Assembly: GCF_019279795.1 (NCBI RefSeq) | Contig: NC_056747.1 | Span: 1,000,900,906-1,000,964,905 of the forward strand | Source: Protopterus annectens | Taxonomy: Eukaryota; Chordata; Ceratodontiformes; Protopteridae | DNA length: 64,000 nucleotides | Direction: 5' to 3' | Part shown: piece by piece, positions 34,481 through 45,524 of the stretch | How the letters are laid out: every line of letters starts with the position of its first letter | How positions within the stretch are numbered: the stretch's first letter is position 1 | Program-made: the position numbers and the translations under genes | Notes under the pieces: model-generated | The model's input: only the letters and a program-made list of their open reading frames with translations | Database searches by the model: none | Told to the model about the DNA's origin: nothing

Positions 34481-36000
34481 CAGTACCATTTGTTGATTAA
34501 AATGAATGGGTTCCATGCTCTGATGTTGGGCATGTAAATAAATATGTATAAAAATTCAGGCAAGAAGAAAACATTGATACAAAATGATAGAAATACAATA
34601 AGCACGTCTATCACATCATGGTAATTAATATAAAAGAGGTCATTAGGAAAATAATTTCAAATGTGTAGTATATGTTATTCATAGCACTATGCATTGCTCA
34701 TGTATATGTCTTTGGGTGTTTGTAACTGTAACTCTGTGAGTGCTTCTGGAAATGTGTGCTACTGGAGATAGTAAATAATGACAAGAAAATCAATACATAT
34801 AAATGAAAAACTGACAAGTTTCAAGTAGTAGTAATAGATAAACTGCTCCATAATCATTCCCTATAGATGCATTGATTGAATCATGTTATTTGTTGCAGTT
34901 TTGTATGCCATTGGTGTCTCTTAGATTTATTTTGCTTGTGTGATTGCTGTTCCTCATAACATCTGACAGTGAGAGACATAATTTAGTAGCTCTTTTATGT
35001 TACATTAAAGGGTTTATTGAGTCCCCAGCTTTGAACCAAAGAGTAAGTATAACTAGGGCTTCAGTGGTGCTGGCCTATGATGCGACAACAAGTTCAGAGT
35101 CTTCAGATTTGAATGCTGGCATTAGTAGTGTGAAGTTTTTCTACAAGGTAGTTTTTGTGAAATGTTTTAATAATATATTTCTTTTCTATAGTGGATCAAT
35201 AGCCAAAATGTATAAATAGCATGCTCTTTTAATTATTTTTATTTTTATTTTTACTGAATTCTTTGTAGGTACCATTGTAGAAATTGTGCTATGAAGTCTA
35301 GTAAAAAGTTATTGAATAGAGTATTCAGTGATGTATAAATTTGCTGACCTTGCCTCCATTATTTATATCACTGCCACTCCATCATTGAGGCTGTATACTG
35401 CACAGAGGTTGCCCTCTGGGTTATACTAAATGAAGGCCTTCTGCATGATAATGAGCCCAGAAGTCCATGTGAAATATTTTATTTTGAGTAATGTGCAGTG
35501 TTGGCCTATGTTAGATCAAAACCCTGGTCTTAAAGGTTCTACTTCAACAGTAACATTCATAAGTAAAGAATGCATGCATGTTTAATACACAGATCACCAT
35601 TGCAGTAGCCTAATCTCTCTGTGTCCTAGCCTGTGTGACCAGACAGCCTACAAAGCTTTGGGGCACTTTCCACAAGTTCCAACTGTGAGGAGCATGAGCA
35701 GAGCACCAGAGAAAGACATGGTACAAAAAGCTTCAGATCTTTTGCAGCAGGAGATCATTCCTTCAGTGGACACCATGGCCATTTACATATCCTTCAAAGC
35801 AGGACATACAAGTATGTTGTCAGGTAAAACCTTCCACTAGTTATATTTTTCTATGGGAAAAATTTTCAAGTCAACAGTAAAACAAACAAAAAAAACACTT
35901 CACTGTAATAAGCCAATCACTACATTAGATGCATGACATGGGCCACTCCACCCTAGCCATTCAAGTCCCATTTATGTTCCCTGCCCCAACTCTCTTTCAA
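34301..36000. other. Unassigned region with a GT array
   Basis: Beyond the GT array at 34435-34479 nothing is recognised. Open stretches (34944-35219, 35658-35840) are short and lack family motifs. Possible decayed transposon UTR. Confidence 0.3.
34435..34479. repeat. (GT)n dinucleotide array
   Basis: About 22 GT units without the hairpin seen at the 17.3 and 23.7 kb arrays. Confidence 0.95.
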
Positions 36001-36014
36001 ATTTATTAAAAAAA

Positions 36015-36325
36015 AAAAAATGTCTTCTTTTGTACTGTAGCAAACTGGCAGTTGCTACAGTTTATACCCTGCCGCCTGCAAGGGCATGTTTTAGTTTAAA
36101 AACAAATCTGCTTTTAATACTGTAGTAAACTGCTTGCTGCAAATGTAGTTGCTATAGTTTAAAGCCTGCCTACACAGAGTGCTGCAGCACTTAGGCTTTA
36201 GTTTACAAAAATTATTTGCTTACTTTTAAACTGTAGCGAACTGCTTACTACAATGTAGCAAGCAGTAGCTACAGTTTATACCACACATGAAGCACAACAG
36301 CACTTGGTTTTAAGTCAGTATTGCA
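36015..36325. repeat. Tandem repeat of about 100-110 bp, three diverged copies
   Basis: Each unit contains ACTGTAG(C/T)AAACTG or its near-match, a short inverted partner (TAGTTGCTACAGTTTA or TAGCTACAGTTTATAC), and a CAGCACTT-type end followed by TTTAGTTTA. Units start near 36036, 36118 and 36228. Within each unit the words AAACTGTAGC and GCTACAGTTT are complementary, so each can fold into a hairpin. Confidence 0.7.
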
Positions 36326-36599
36326 TTAAAGAGAGATTGCAATTTGTTGATCACACCCCTCAACATTTTGCACTCAGAGGAGTTTCCCATCTTACCGTCA
36401 TAGCTACTTTACTATCCGTCTACCTAGAAATCAGGTGACTCTTGGCCGTGGTCCTAAATTTGCACTTGAAAAGCTTACACTGTCTCCATTTGAACTAGCT
36501 GTTCAGGTTAAATTGAGGTTCTTAACATGAAAGGCTGTTTTATGATTCAATGAATAAGCTAACAAACCTAACGGCCTACACTGGCCAGTTTAAAGTTTA
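36326..36599. other. Unassigned spacer
   Basis: Nothing recognised. Confidence 0.3.
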
Positions 36600-38110
36600 C
36601 CTAATAGACCTCACTGGAGAATATAGAATTTTAAAAAATTAATTATGTAATCCCATGTAAATATTGATAAATTATTTGTCAGCCTTACATGTCTAGGTAA
36701 TGAATATCACATCCTTCCTCCACTAATATGAAATAACTATTTCTTTAACTTTGAACTGGAAATAGGAATTCTTGTATCTACAGTTTCATTCCTTCTACCA
36801 ATGCCATGATCAATAAAGTCAATATCTAATATGGCAGCAAATAATTTGTCCTTAAGGCATCTATATATCATCATGATGTCAACTCTTAAAAACAGTAAGT
36901 GAAAATGCAAAGACAAATATACCGGTCTTTCTTTAAAGGATGAGTTATGACAGCCATCTGTCTGTCTGGTAAAGGTTATTTGAATCCATTCCAGCTTATT
37001 TAACAGCATCTGACTGTCTCTGCTGGAGAAACAACAAAGGACATTTCTCAGAAGACCATAACATTTCCTAATAGTATTTTCCACATTAACTTCAAAGTTA
37101 AGATTTGTATTTGCCATGGTACCTAGATTTCTCATTACTTCAGAAGAAATATAAATCTGATTGTTCAGGGTGTAAGGATATTGATTGTTATCATGCCAGA
37201 ATGTAAACTGGTACATTGTCCATTGTTAAATCTCATACCCTCAGTTGTTATCCATTCATATATATTATCCAAGTAAGGTTGCAACAGATACCAATCACTA
37301 GTATTATTTACTGCCCGCAAACATATTTAACTATACAGAGTCAGATTTTGTACATTCCGACATCACTAGACCAAATAATAGTAGTCCCAAGATGGAACCC
37401 TAAGGTACTCTCTTGACCATTAACCTATACTTGGAGTAGGTATTTTTAATTCTCACTCTGCAGGTTCTATCCAAAAGCCATTTGGATACCCATTTAGCTA
37501 TATAACCAAACTTACTGGTTCTCATTAAAGTCTTTATAACTGTTTCATGGGAGGTGGAGTCAAAAAACTTAGCCATATCCAAAAACACAGTATCAGTGGC
37601 TAGTGAATTATCCAATGAGCTAACAGTCTGCTCTTAAAAACTTATCAAATTAGTGACACATGATCTCCCTCTATCAGAGCTAAAGCCCAGAACCCATTTA
37701 CAGAAAAGCTGCAGTGTCCTCTCAGTACACTTACCCAATATGTAAGTCGAACTCGTGTTGTTGATGGTTTTCTAACATATATTTTGTTTTACTTTTCAAA
37801 ATCGGAACTATTAAAACTTCCTTCCACAGTTTAGGAACAAATGCTTCCCTGAATGATTTTTGGAACAAATAAGTTAAACACATAATCAGCATTTAAGATA
37901 TTCTTGTTAAGAAATATCCATTAAGACCATCAGCTCCCACTGCAGAATTTTGATTTATTTTAGATAAGGTTGCTTTACCATTTCCTCGTTCATACTGGGA
38001 CAAGGGGTCCGAATGAAGAGATGATAAGTCAGCAAAACAGGAGAGACTGAATTCAGCCTCAAGACTTGGTGAGTACCTTTTTTCACAAAATCTCACCAAG
38101 ATGACACTGA
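36600..38110 (-). mobile_element. CR1-like LINE (family II) remnant
   Basis: Minus strand. RT finger region SALGADGLNGYF-like (reads NQNSAVGADGLNGYF, 37893-38099), motif A block VFLDMAKFFDSTSHETVIKT (37400-37615), the LDRTCRVRIKNTYSKYRL block, a palm gap where motif C should be, and a 159-codon C-terminal frame (36737-37216) with VMRNLGTMANTNLNFEVNVE and LERIQ-type region LNKLEWIQITFTRQTDG. The protein is a different subfamily from the CR1-like copies at 8.4, 49.4 and 56.1 kb. Truncated in the 5' direction; the 3' end is not defined. Confidence 0.75.
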
Positions 38111-38429
38111 TATATAGACTAAACTTTATATGCCATATATCATGGACAGAAATAGGTTAACAGTAAACAGCATAGCTGGGTGCACAAGACCCAGGAACAA
38201 AAAGTGCCCAATCCTGGTAGGCTCACTGGTGCCAGGACTGGTAAAAATGACAGTAAAGAATCTTCAAGATACTGAAACATTCCAACAATGGGAGTACGCC
38301 AGGCCCAGGGGGTGGATGCCCCCTTTTGCAGAAGGAAGTAGCAGGCCATAAAAATCCCAGAAAATGATAGGACAAACAAGAGCCATAAAGATGATAGAAT
38401 GGACTATTAAGGATAAGAAATAAATGATG
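38111..38429. other. Unassigned, possibly R4 copy 2 5' UTR
   Basis: No homologue within the window and no motif. It leads without visible boundary into the N-terminal coding region of R4 copy 2. Confidence 0.3.
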
Positions 38430-38627
38430 TACTGTTACAATTATGCAAGAAGCCCAGAATTTCCAAACAGAAGATGTACAAAAAAGATTAGGAGAGAAAT
38501 TACATGAAAGAAAAATACTTCTGCAAGAAAAACTGTCAGAAGCTTCAAATAAAAATGTGTGGTCATTAATGCAACACTATATAGAGCAAGAAATCTTGGG
38601 CTGTTTGGAAAAAGAAGTGACTGAGGA

Positions 38628-39195
38628 CATGTGAAAATATAAAGAACAAAATCTAGAGACTTTTGAAAGGTATAAAAGAAATATGGACATGGGAAAGAGA
38701 GATCTGATATGGTGCAATATTTTTGCAAAGGAGAAAGCTAAATTAATCAACACAAAAAAGGCAGCCCCAAAAATATTCAAAGAGAAATACAGGCAAAAGC
38801 ATCTCGATATAGAAAAATTCACAATCAAAAAATAAGATCACAAAGAGGGAATGTAGAACAGACGATTAGTAAAGTAGAAGTTAAAAAATAGAAGGTAAAT
38901 TATAGAATACTTGTGAAGTGAAGGATTTAGTGTAGAAAGTCAAACAAAGGTTACATCACAGCATGATAAAACAAGTCCCCAAAGTAAGATGAAACAGGAG
39001 GAGCAGGAGACATCTGAAAAAGAAACATAGACATGGCAAAGAAATAGAGATCTAACATAATGCCATATTTTTGCAAAGGAGAAAGCAAAACTGATAAATA
39101 CAAAAAGAGCAATGCCAAAAATATTTGAAGAGAAATACAGGCAAAGGCATTTGGACACGAAATTTTTTATAATACAAAAAGTAAGAAAACAAAGA
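38628..39195 (+). repeat. Internal tandem duplication in the R4 copy 2 N-terminal region
   Basis: Two units about 390 bp apart encode the same block: WCNIFAKEKAKLINTKKAAP at 38710-38770 and CHIFAKEKAKLINTKRAMP at 39060-39120, each followed by KIF(K/E)EKYRQ(K/R)HLD. At the DNA level TTTTTGCAAAGGAGAAAGC is shared. Divergence between units indicates an old duplication, perhaps present in the active family. Confidence 0.75.
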
Positions 39196-40073
39196 GGAAA
39201 AGTAGAAATGAGAATTAGTAATGGATTAGTTAAAGAAATAGAAACTGAGGTTATGCATTCCCTATGAAGTGAAATATTTAATGTAGAAAATCTAACTCAG
39301 ATAACATCACACCAAGATAGAGCAATGGATCCCCAAATTAAGGAGAAAAGATTGGAGTGAGAAACATAAGGTCAGTTGCCATATGAAGATACTTTGGAGC
39401 CTTTTATAAGAAACCAGTACAAACATTCAGCTGAAGTTGCACAGCAAGAGAAGGAACAGGAAACGGTGGCAGCTCTGATGCAGGCAATGTTGTGGAATTA
39501 TAGGCCAGTGAGCTCCCATATGAAAGAACAATGCATGGCACAGGATGAAACTGAAGAGAATGTGGCACAAGATGATGTTCTGGAACTTTCTATAGGGAAT
39601 GAAGAACAAAGAATTTGCTCTCAGTTTAAAAGACAATAATCTAAGAAAAAGAGTTGCTTGATTAAATAGAAATGGGCAGACATATTAAGACCAATGAAAG
39701 AAATAGGCTACAGTAAGTCAATAAAACCCAAAAAGATAGAAGTTTGATAAAACAGCTAAACACAGTAATTAGGACTGTCCATGGAGAATCATGTGATATA
39801 AGAGAAGTAAACAGGATATATTACTGTGCAGCTAAATTAATAACAGATAAAGTCTTTCCAAAAACATGGGGTAGAAAAGGAAAGGAAGGGGAGAAATGGA
39901 ATGCCATCTTGGAAATAAACAGAGAAAACTATAAAGCAATTAAGACAAGAAGTGTTACTGTTTGAAGAGTACAGAAGAGGGAGTAGATCAACAAAAATAC
40001 TCAGAAAGGTAGGCATGATAAAGGCAATGTGCAGTATCAGAATAGATCAGGATCTATCTTACCCTATTGCAAA

Positions 40074-40421
40074 TTCTTCTTCTTCTTTCAGATTTTCCCA
40101 GTTAGGGGTTACCACAGCAGATCACCTGTCCACTCATGATTGGCAGTAGAGTTTTATGGTGTTGAGTCGCCAGCCCGGTGCCCAACCTTCCATGGAAGGC
40201 ACAGACATGCATGCACTCATGCCTAGGGCCAATTTAGAGTGTCCAATCCACCTACAGCATGTCTCTGGGATGTGGAAGGTAAACAGAGCACCTGGAGGAA
40301 ACCCACGTGACCACAGGGAGGACATGCAGACTCCACACAGAAGGCACCCCAGCCAAGGATTGAACCGGAGAACCTCTTGCTGTGAGGCGGCAACACTAAC
40401 CACTGCACCAACATGGCTGCC
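40074..40421 (-). mobile_element. Full-length tRNA-derived SINE in R4 copy 2
   Basis: In minus sense: head GGCAGCCATGTTGGTGCAGT with A box around 40400-40410 and B box GGTTCAATCC (complement at 40357-40366), body TGTGTGGAGTCTGCATGTCC and GGGTTTCCTCCAGGTGCTC, 3' region CTGTGGTAACCCCTAACTGG and an AAGAAGAAGAA tail at 40074-40088. It splits R4 sequence that is continuous in copies 1 and 3, with an imperfect target duplication of up to about 20 bp (ATTTGCAATCGTGCAAAATA versus ATTTGCAATAGGGTAAGATA in minus sense). Confidence 0.9.
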
Positions 40422-42062
40422 TATTTTGCACGATTGCAAATAATAAACTAAAAATATTACACGGGCAGAAAGACTTAGAAGCTATGCAGATAAATATAAT
40501 GGAAAATTACAAAATAAGCACTTTATTGATGACCCCAAAAAAAGTTTTATAGAGAATTTGAAAATGAAGTAAAAGGAAGTGAAACACCACAAAAAAAAAG
40601 AAATGGATGCATTTTGGAGAAATATGTATGAAGATCCTGTGGAACATAACGAGGGTGCTAAATGGACAGAAGAAGTAAAAGAAAAAAATTTTAAGTTCAA
40701 ATGTACATGATATGAAATGGGATGAAGTAACGGTCAGAAAGATAGAAAAAAAGTTAAGAAAAGCTCCTAATTGGAAAACCCCAATCCCAGATGCATTACC
40801 TAACTTCTGACTAAAAGAATTAACATCTGTAAATGAAGATTTAGCCATGAATATGAACTTGTGCACCCCAAACAGACACCAACCTGGTTAACAACAGGAA
40901 AAACAATGCTCCTTCTCAAGAGCAAACATGCAAGCTATCCTAAACACTACAGACCGATAACTTGCCTTCCAATGACATATAAACTATACACTGGAATTGA
41001 TGCCAACAGAGGTTATAGTCATTTAGAAGAAAACTCAATTGTTTCAATAGAGCAAAAATATAATACAAGAATGTCTTATGAAACAAAGGATCATTTGCTG
41101 TTAAATAAAGTCAAATGGAGAACTGTATAAAGGGGAAGAATCTAAGTATGGCATGGATAAACTACTAAACAGCATTTGACATTATCCCACATTCATGGAT
41201 AAAACAGTGCTTAAAATATATTACACTGATCAATTACATTACTACAGCCATGAAACAGACGAAGGATCAATAATAGAACATGGATAAATGTGAATAAAAC
41301 TTAGTAAGGAATATTTTAGAAGACTAAAATTAATACTGAAAACAGCATTGACATCTAGGAACAAAGTCGAAGATATAAAACAAGTTATTCTTCCTATCCT
41401 AACTTACAGTTTTGGAGTGACTGACTGGCCCCAAAAGGTGTCGGATAGGTTGGACAGGAAAACATGAAGGATGCTTCATAATCATCAAATGATTTATAAA
41501 AATTAGTGCATACCAAGACTATATATATATTCCCTATTCTGAAGGGGGTATGGGTCTCCTCAAAACTGATTGCATATATAGATCTGCAATCATGGGACTG
41601 CATACATGTCTGCTGACCTTATAAGACCCAAACATAGTGAAAGTTTTGAAACACGAGGAGAATAAGTCTAAAATGACTTTCCTGCGTAGTTTAGCAGAAG
41701 CATATCGGCATCAAGTGGGAATGGAAATCAAACCAGAAGTAGATAAAAATCAAGCAAAACAAAGGAGACAGCATAAGATGAAGGATCAGATGAGAAGGCA
41801 AAAAGTGTGGAAAATGCATAAATATAATTGCAAGGATAGAAAAATCCTGGAGCAACCTCATGTGGATCAGGATCAAACAAAGGAATGGTTAAGGAGAGGT
41901 GAATTCAAACCAAAAAATGAAAGGTTAATATTGGCAGTACTAGATAGTGGACTACTTACACGTTGGTTTACAAAGTCCATTGAACAGGTGGGAGAAACAG
42001 ATAAATGTAGGTTTTGCAAAACAAAATTGGAAACAGTTGCACATATTGTTGCTGGTTGTGAT

Positions 42063-42433
42063 GGGTCTACTTCAGATGATCGAACTTACAAAAGTTAGAC
42101 TTTCATATGGCCGAGACCATATAATCGAACTTTTGAAAGTTCGAACATCTAATAAAAAAGTAAGAAAAAAAAGAAAAAAAATTACCTGAATGGTTTAAGC
42201 AGGGGACAACACCCCCTGCACCCCACACATGGGGGTCTGAACCCCCCCACACCCCCTGATATTTATATATACTGACTCCGAGATCACATTACAGTGCGGA
42301 AAATGGTAATCTTCCCGTTCTGCACTGTATGTTGATCTCCGTTAAAAACGTTCAAACTTTCAAAAGTTCGATCATATGGTATCAGCTATATGAAAGTCGA
42401 ACTTTTGAAAGTTCGATCATATGAAGGGGACCC
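42063..42433 (+). mobile_element. MITE copy 4 (palindromic family, best preserved)
   Basis: A 371-bp element that splits the zinc-finger region of R4 copy 2. Ends: GGGTCTACTTCAGATGATCG and, in reverse complement, GGGTCCCCTTCATATGATCG. Flanking 8 bp are GTTGTGAT (42055-42062) and ATTGTGAC (42434-42441), 6 of 8 matching, and the empty site is seen in R4 copies 1 and 3. Hairpins: CATATGGCC (42104-42112) with GACCATATA (42115-42123), and CATATGGTATCAGCTATATG (42373-42392). TCGAACTTTTGAAAGTTCGA is a near-perfect palindrome at both ends. Core: ATACTGACTCCGAGATCACA near 42268. Confidence 0.85.
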
Positions 42434-43065
42434 ATTGTGACATACCAATGGCAGAAGGACTGTATGCTGAAAGGCATAATAATGTGGCAAGACTGTTGCA
42501 TTGGGGGTTGTGCAAGCATTATAATGTTGAAGTAGGTGAAAACACTGGAAACATGAACCACAAAGCATCACAGAAAATGATGAAGTTTATATCAAATGGG
42601 ATCACCCATTACCAACAGTTCAAAAAACAGAAGTGAGAAAACCAGATATAGTAGTCTATAAAAAGAAGACAACATAGCATTGATTATTGAAATAGCTACA
42701 CTCAGTGACTAATGTGTCCTGGGCATATAGAGACACAAAGTCATAAGATATCAGGATTTGTAGGCAGAAACAAAGGCAATGTGGAAGAAAGATACCTAGA
42801 CAGTTGCAGTAATAGTAGTAGCAATGGGTTTTATAAAAAAACTATTTACAGTCATACTTAGGTTACCAATACATGTAACTTAATACAAATTGCAGAAGGA
42901 GTCATTAGTGGGCACATTGTGGGTGGTGCAAAGAGCACTTCTGGCTAACACCAAAGAGTGAAACAGTTCTAATTTCATGAACTTTAATTATACCTTGACT
43001 TAGGAATGGGATCCATTCCAGTCTGATATTTGAAACCCCAAATACTTGGAGAAATTAAAAAAGGG

Positions 43066-44000
43066 GCAAGTGTTTTTAACTAGTATGGGTAAATCCTTTC
43101 ACAAGATTCCTTGAGGGTAATTACTCAACAAACCATCTGCGAACAAATTCACTAATACAGTTGATTCAGTGACTGAGACCCATCTCTCAGTGCTATACAG
43201 GAATAATCATCTAGACTATAATGTCTTTAGTGTTTAAACAAATCTTTGTTATTATCCTTCTGAATATCTGTTAAATATACCTCATAATTAGATCTTATTC
43301 TTTTAATAGTCACAAGGTATATTTTTCTGAATTTATTATAATTACTCCTATTTAAGACCAAAGAATATATTTTTTTATCTTCTCCACAAACTTATCTTAT
43401 TCCTTCTCAGTTCAGATAACTTCAAACTGCAACAGGGAGATTTATCACCCTTTTAGGGTGTTTTCACTCTAAATGGGACATTATAGTCTATCAAATTATT
43501 AATAAAATTGTAATAATATCCCAGCACTCACTTATATTTTTATTTTAAAAGCTAACGCACTAGTCCTATGTTTCAATACCTTCCTTAATTGACTCAAAGT
43601 CTAATTGCTACCATTTTTTTCACTATCTCATAAACACTTAACCAACTTAGAACATGTGGAAACAACCTTAAAGCCTACATTTAAGTTGTAGGAGCTCCTA
43701 ACTCATTACCTGTGTACAACCATACATTTATCTCTTAGATATCCAAACAGCATCCAATAAGTTAGTTCCTCTAGTTGCCTAATTTACTATTTGAGTATAA
43801 TCATTTGTCAAATTTTGAGTTATCAGATAGTTTAATGCCTTTGATGATGTAACAAGAGCTACACGGTCTACATTAGGAATATATAGGTCCATAGGAATGA
43901 AACCCACCTTATCCAGGAAACTCTTTCTAATAAAGTTTAAAAGTTGTGCATCCATCTCATTTGAAATACTAACAGACTACTATATCCATTTTAGTTCCAT
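43066..44000 (-). mobile_element. CR1-like LINE fragment (endonuclease end and linker)
   Basis: Minus-strand traces only. Near 43750-43830 the reading LTNDYTQIVNXATRGTNLLD is like the CR1 endonuclease C-terminus (family pattern: xxVxxxTRGxNxLDLVxTS). To its left, at 43230-43420, basic helical residues could be the endonuclease-RT linker. Stops throughout; boundaries are guesses. Confidence 0.42.
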
Positions 44001-44412
44001 GGATATCAGTAATCACTATGAGAAATGTGAAGACCATGTCATTAAATTTTGTGACAGAATCATACTTACTGGTATTACTCCTTTCTCTATTATCTGCTAG
44101 GAAAATATCTGCGTTACAAGCACTAATGATGAGTTAACCCTACCTCATTTTTCACAAGCACTGTATTTCTTTAAGACTAATACGTTTATGCCTAAAGTGT
44201 TGCTAACATACCCATTTCCCCTAACAAATAACAAGTACTACTTGAAACTAGGTATGTCATTGTTAATTTTTGTTTACTTTTTTTGAGACTTTTTCATTGC
44301 AGATAAGTGAACAGCATGTCTGTTGTAATTGTGAATAGTGCCCACATTGTAAAGACAAAGTCAAATTCTAGCCACACAAGCAATTCTAATATTTTATGAA
44401 TATAGTTGTATT

Positions 44413-45524
44413 TATTAAATTTTAGCCAGTGTCTGATTTTTTTTTTATAATACTTAACCCCTGTAAGGGTCCAAGCACTAATGGAAATAGTAGACACTAG
44501 TGAAATTGAAAGCTCCTGTATCTCAGACCTCACACCATCACACTGCTAAGTGTGAAGATGTAGGTTAAAGCAGGTGTGCCAACAATCCCTCTAAAAATGG
44601 AATTTTGCAAAGCAAAAATGTTTAAATCATCTACCCATGATTTCACATTTTAAGGTAAGCTTTGCATCAATAGATGTACAAGGGCAGCACCAAACAAACA
44701 GCCTGATCAGGTAAGTCTTTTTGATTGCATATGATCTTATAACACAAATATAAAGTTAGTGGAAACAGATCATTAATTTGTTTTTGCTGAACTATTGTGG
44801 TGTAGCACCCTCCTGTGAATTTATTTCTAGATTCAAATGATGTTGTAGTTAAAGATAAATAGAAATATGTCTGTTTGTCTCTGTTGTTATGAAATATATG
44901 GTTATCGTTATGGTAACTGACTCATTGAAAAGACTGCTTGCTCCCCTCAGTACCACATAAAGAATGGTTGTGGTATTATATAAACTTTTAAATGTCTGGT
45001 CAAGGAAGATTGTTATTAGTTGTAATGTTGATCAACATAATTAAAGAGATCAAAATAAAAGGTTAAATTGTTTGTGATTACCTTCTTTTGTCCTTCATAT
45101 TTTTTATGCCCTGGAGGTGGACTTTAAATGTTTCTTTCTGATTGTTCCTTTGCTTTCAATATGTAGTTTGCAATTTTTATAATTTTATGTCTTATTAGAT
45201 AAGTAAACATATGTTTTTTGTTAATAAAAAAGAATATGAACAAGCAAGAACACTTAAGTTACTAAATAAAGCATTGCAATGCATAACACAAAGGGTAAAA
45301 ACTTTGTAAATGATTTAACTTACACAATTTTTGACCTCGCAAATTTTTATTCAACATGTTCTGCAAACAAGGAAGTTCATATTTTGATAGCACGTCTAAA
45401 CTAAGGCAGTAAACATAAGAAAAGAATGGAACACAGATCCTGCTGCCCAAGAGAAATCAAGTATGAAATGTTTAACATGTATGGATAAATCCGCAACAGT
45501 AAGTATTACAAAAAAGATTAACTG
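44413..45524 (+). repeat. Duplicated segment D, copy 1
   Basis: About 1.11 kb that recurs at 47761-48867 in the same orientation with only scattered differences (for example TGTAAGGGTCC versus TGTGAGGGTC, ATGTACAAG versus ATGTGCAAG). No transposon hallmark, terminal repeat or protein is recognised within it. Copy 1 ends at AAAAAGATTAACTG, immediately before the LINE-bearing segment. Confidence 0.92.

Larger units (their letters stand above)
38430..43065 (+). mobile_element. R4/Dong-type LINE, copy 2 (most complete 5' end)
   Basis: Longest R4 copy. The N-terminal half (38440-39640) is a polar, coiled-coil-like region with an internal duplication. The conserved NRIYYCAAKLITDK block is at 39810, pre-RT blocks at 40680-41100, RT start at 41140-41230. 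A deletion of about 440 bp relative to copy 1 (junction near 41262, ATGAAACAG to ACGAAGGATC) removes the RT active site. The thumb and C-terminal parts follow (41637-42098), with finger KCRFCKTKLETVAHIVAGCD split by a MITE, then the nuclease with VRKPDIVVYKK near 42633 and LIIEIATLSD near 42680. Interrupted by a SINE and a MITE. Confidence 0.87.

Noticed and set aside
36015..36325. CRISPR-like array
   Set aside because: Diverged long units without constant short repeats and unique spacers, in an evidently eukaryotic repeat landscape.
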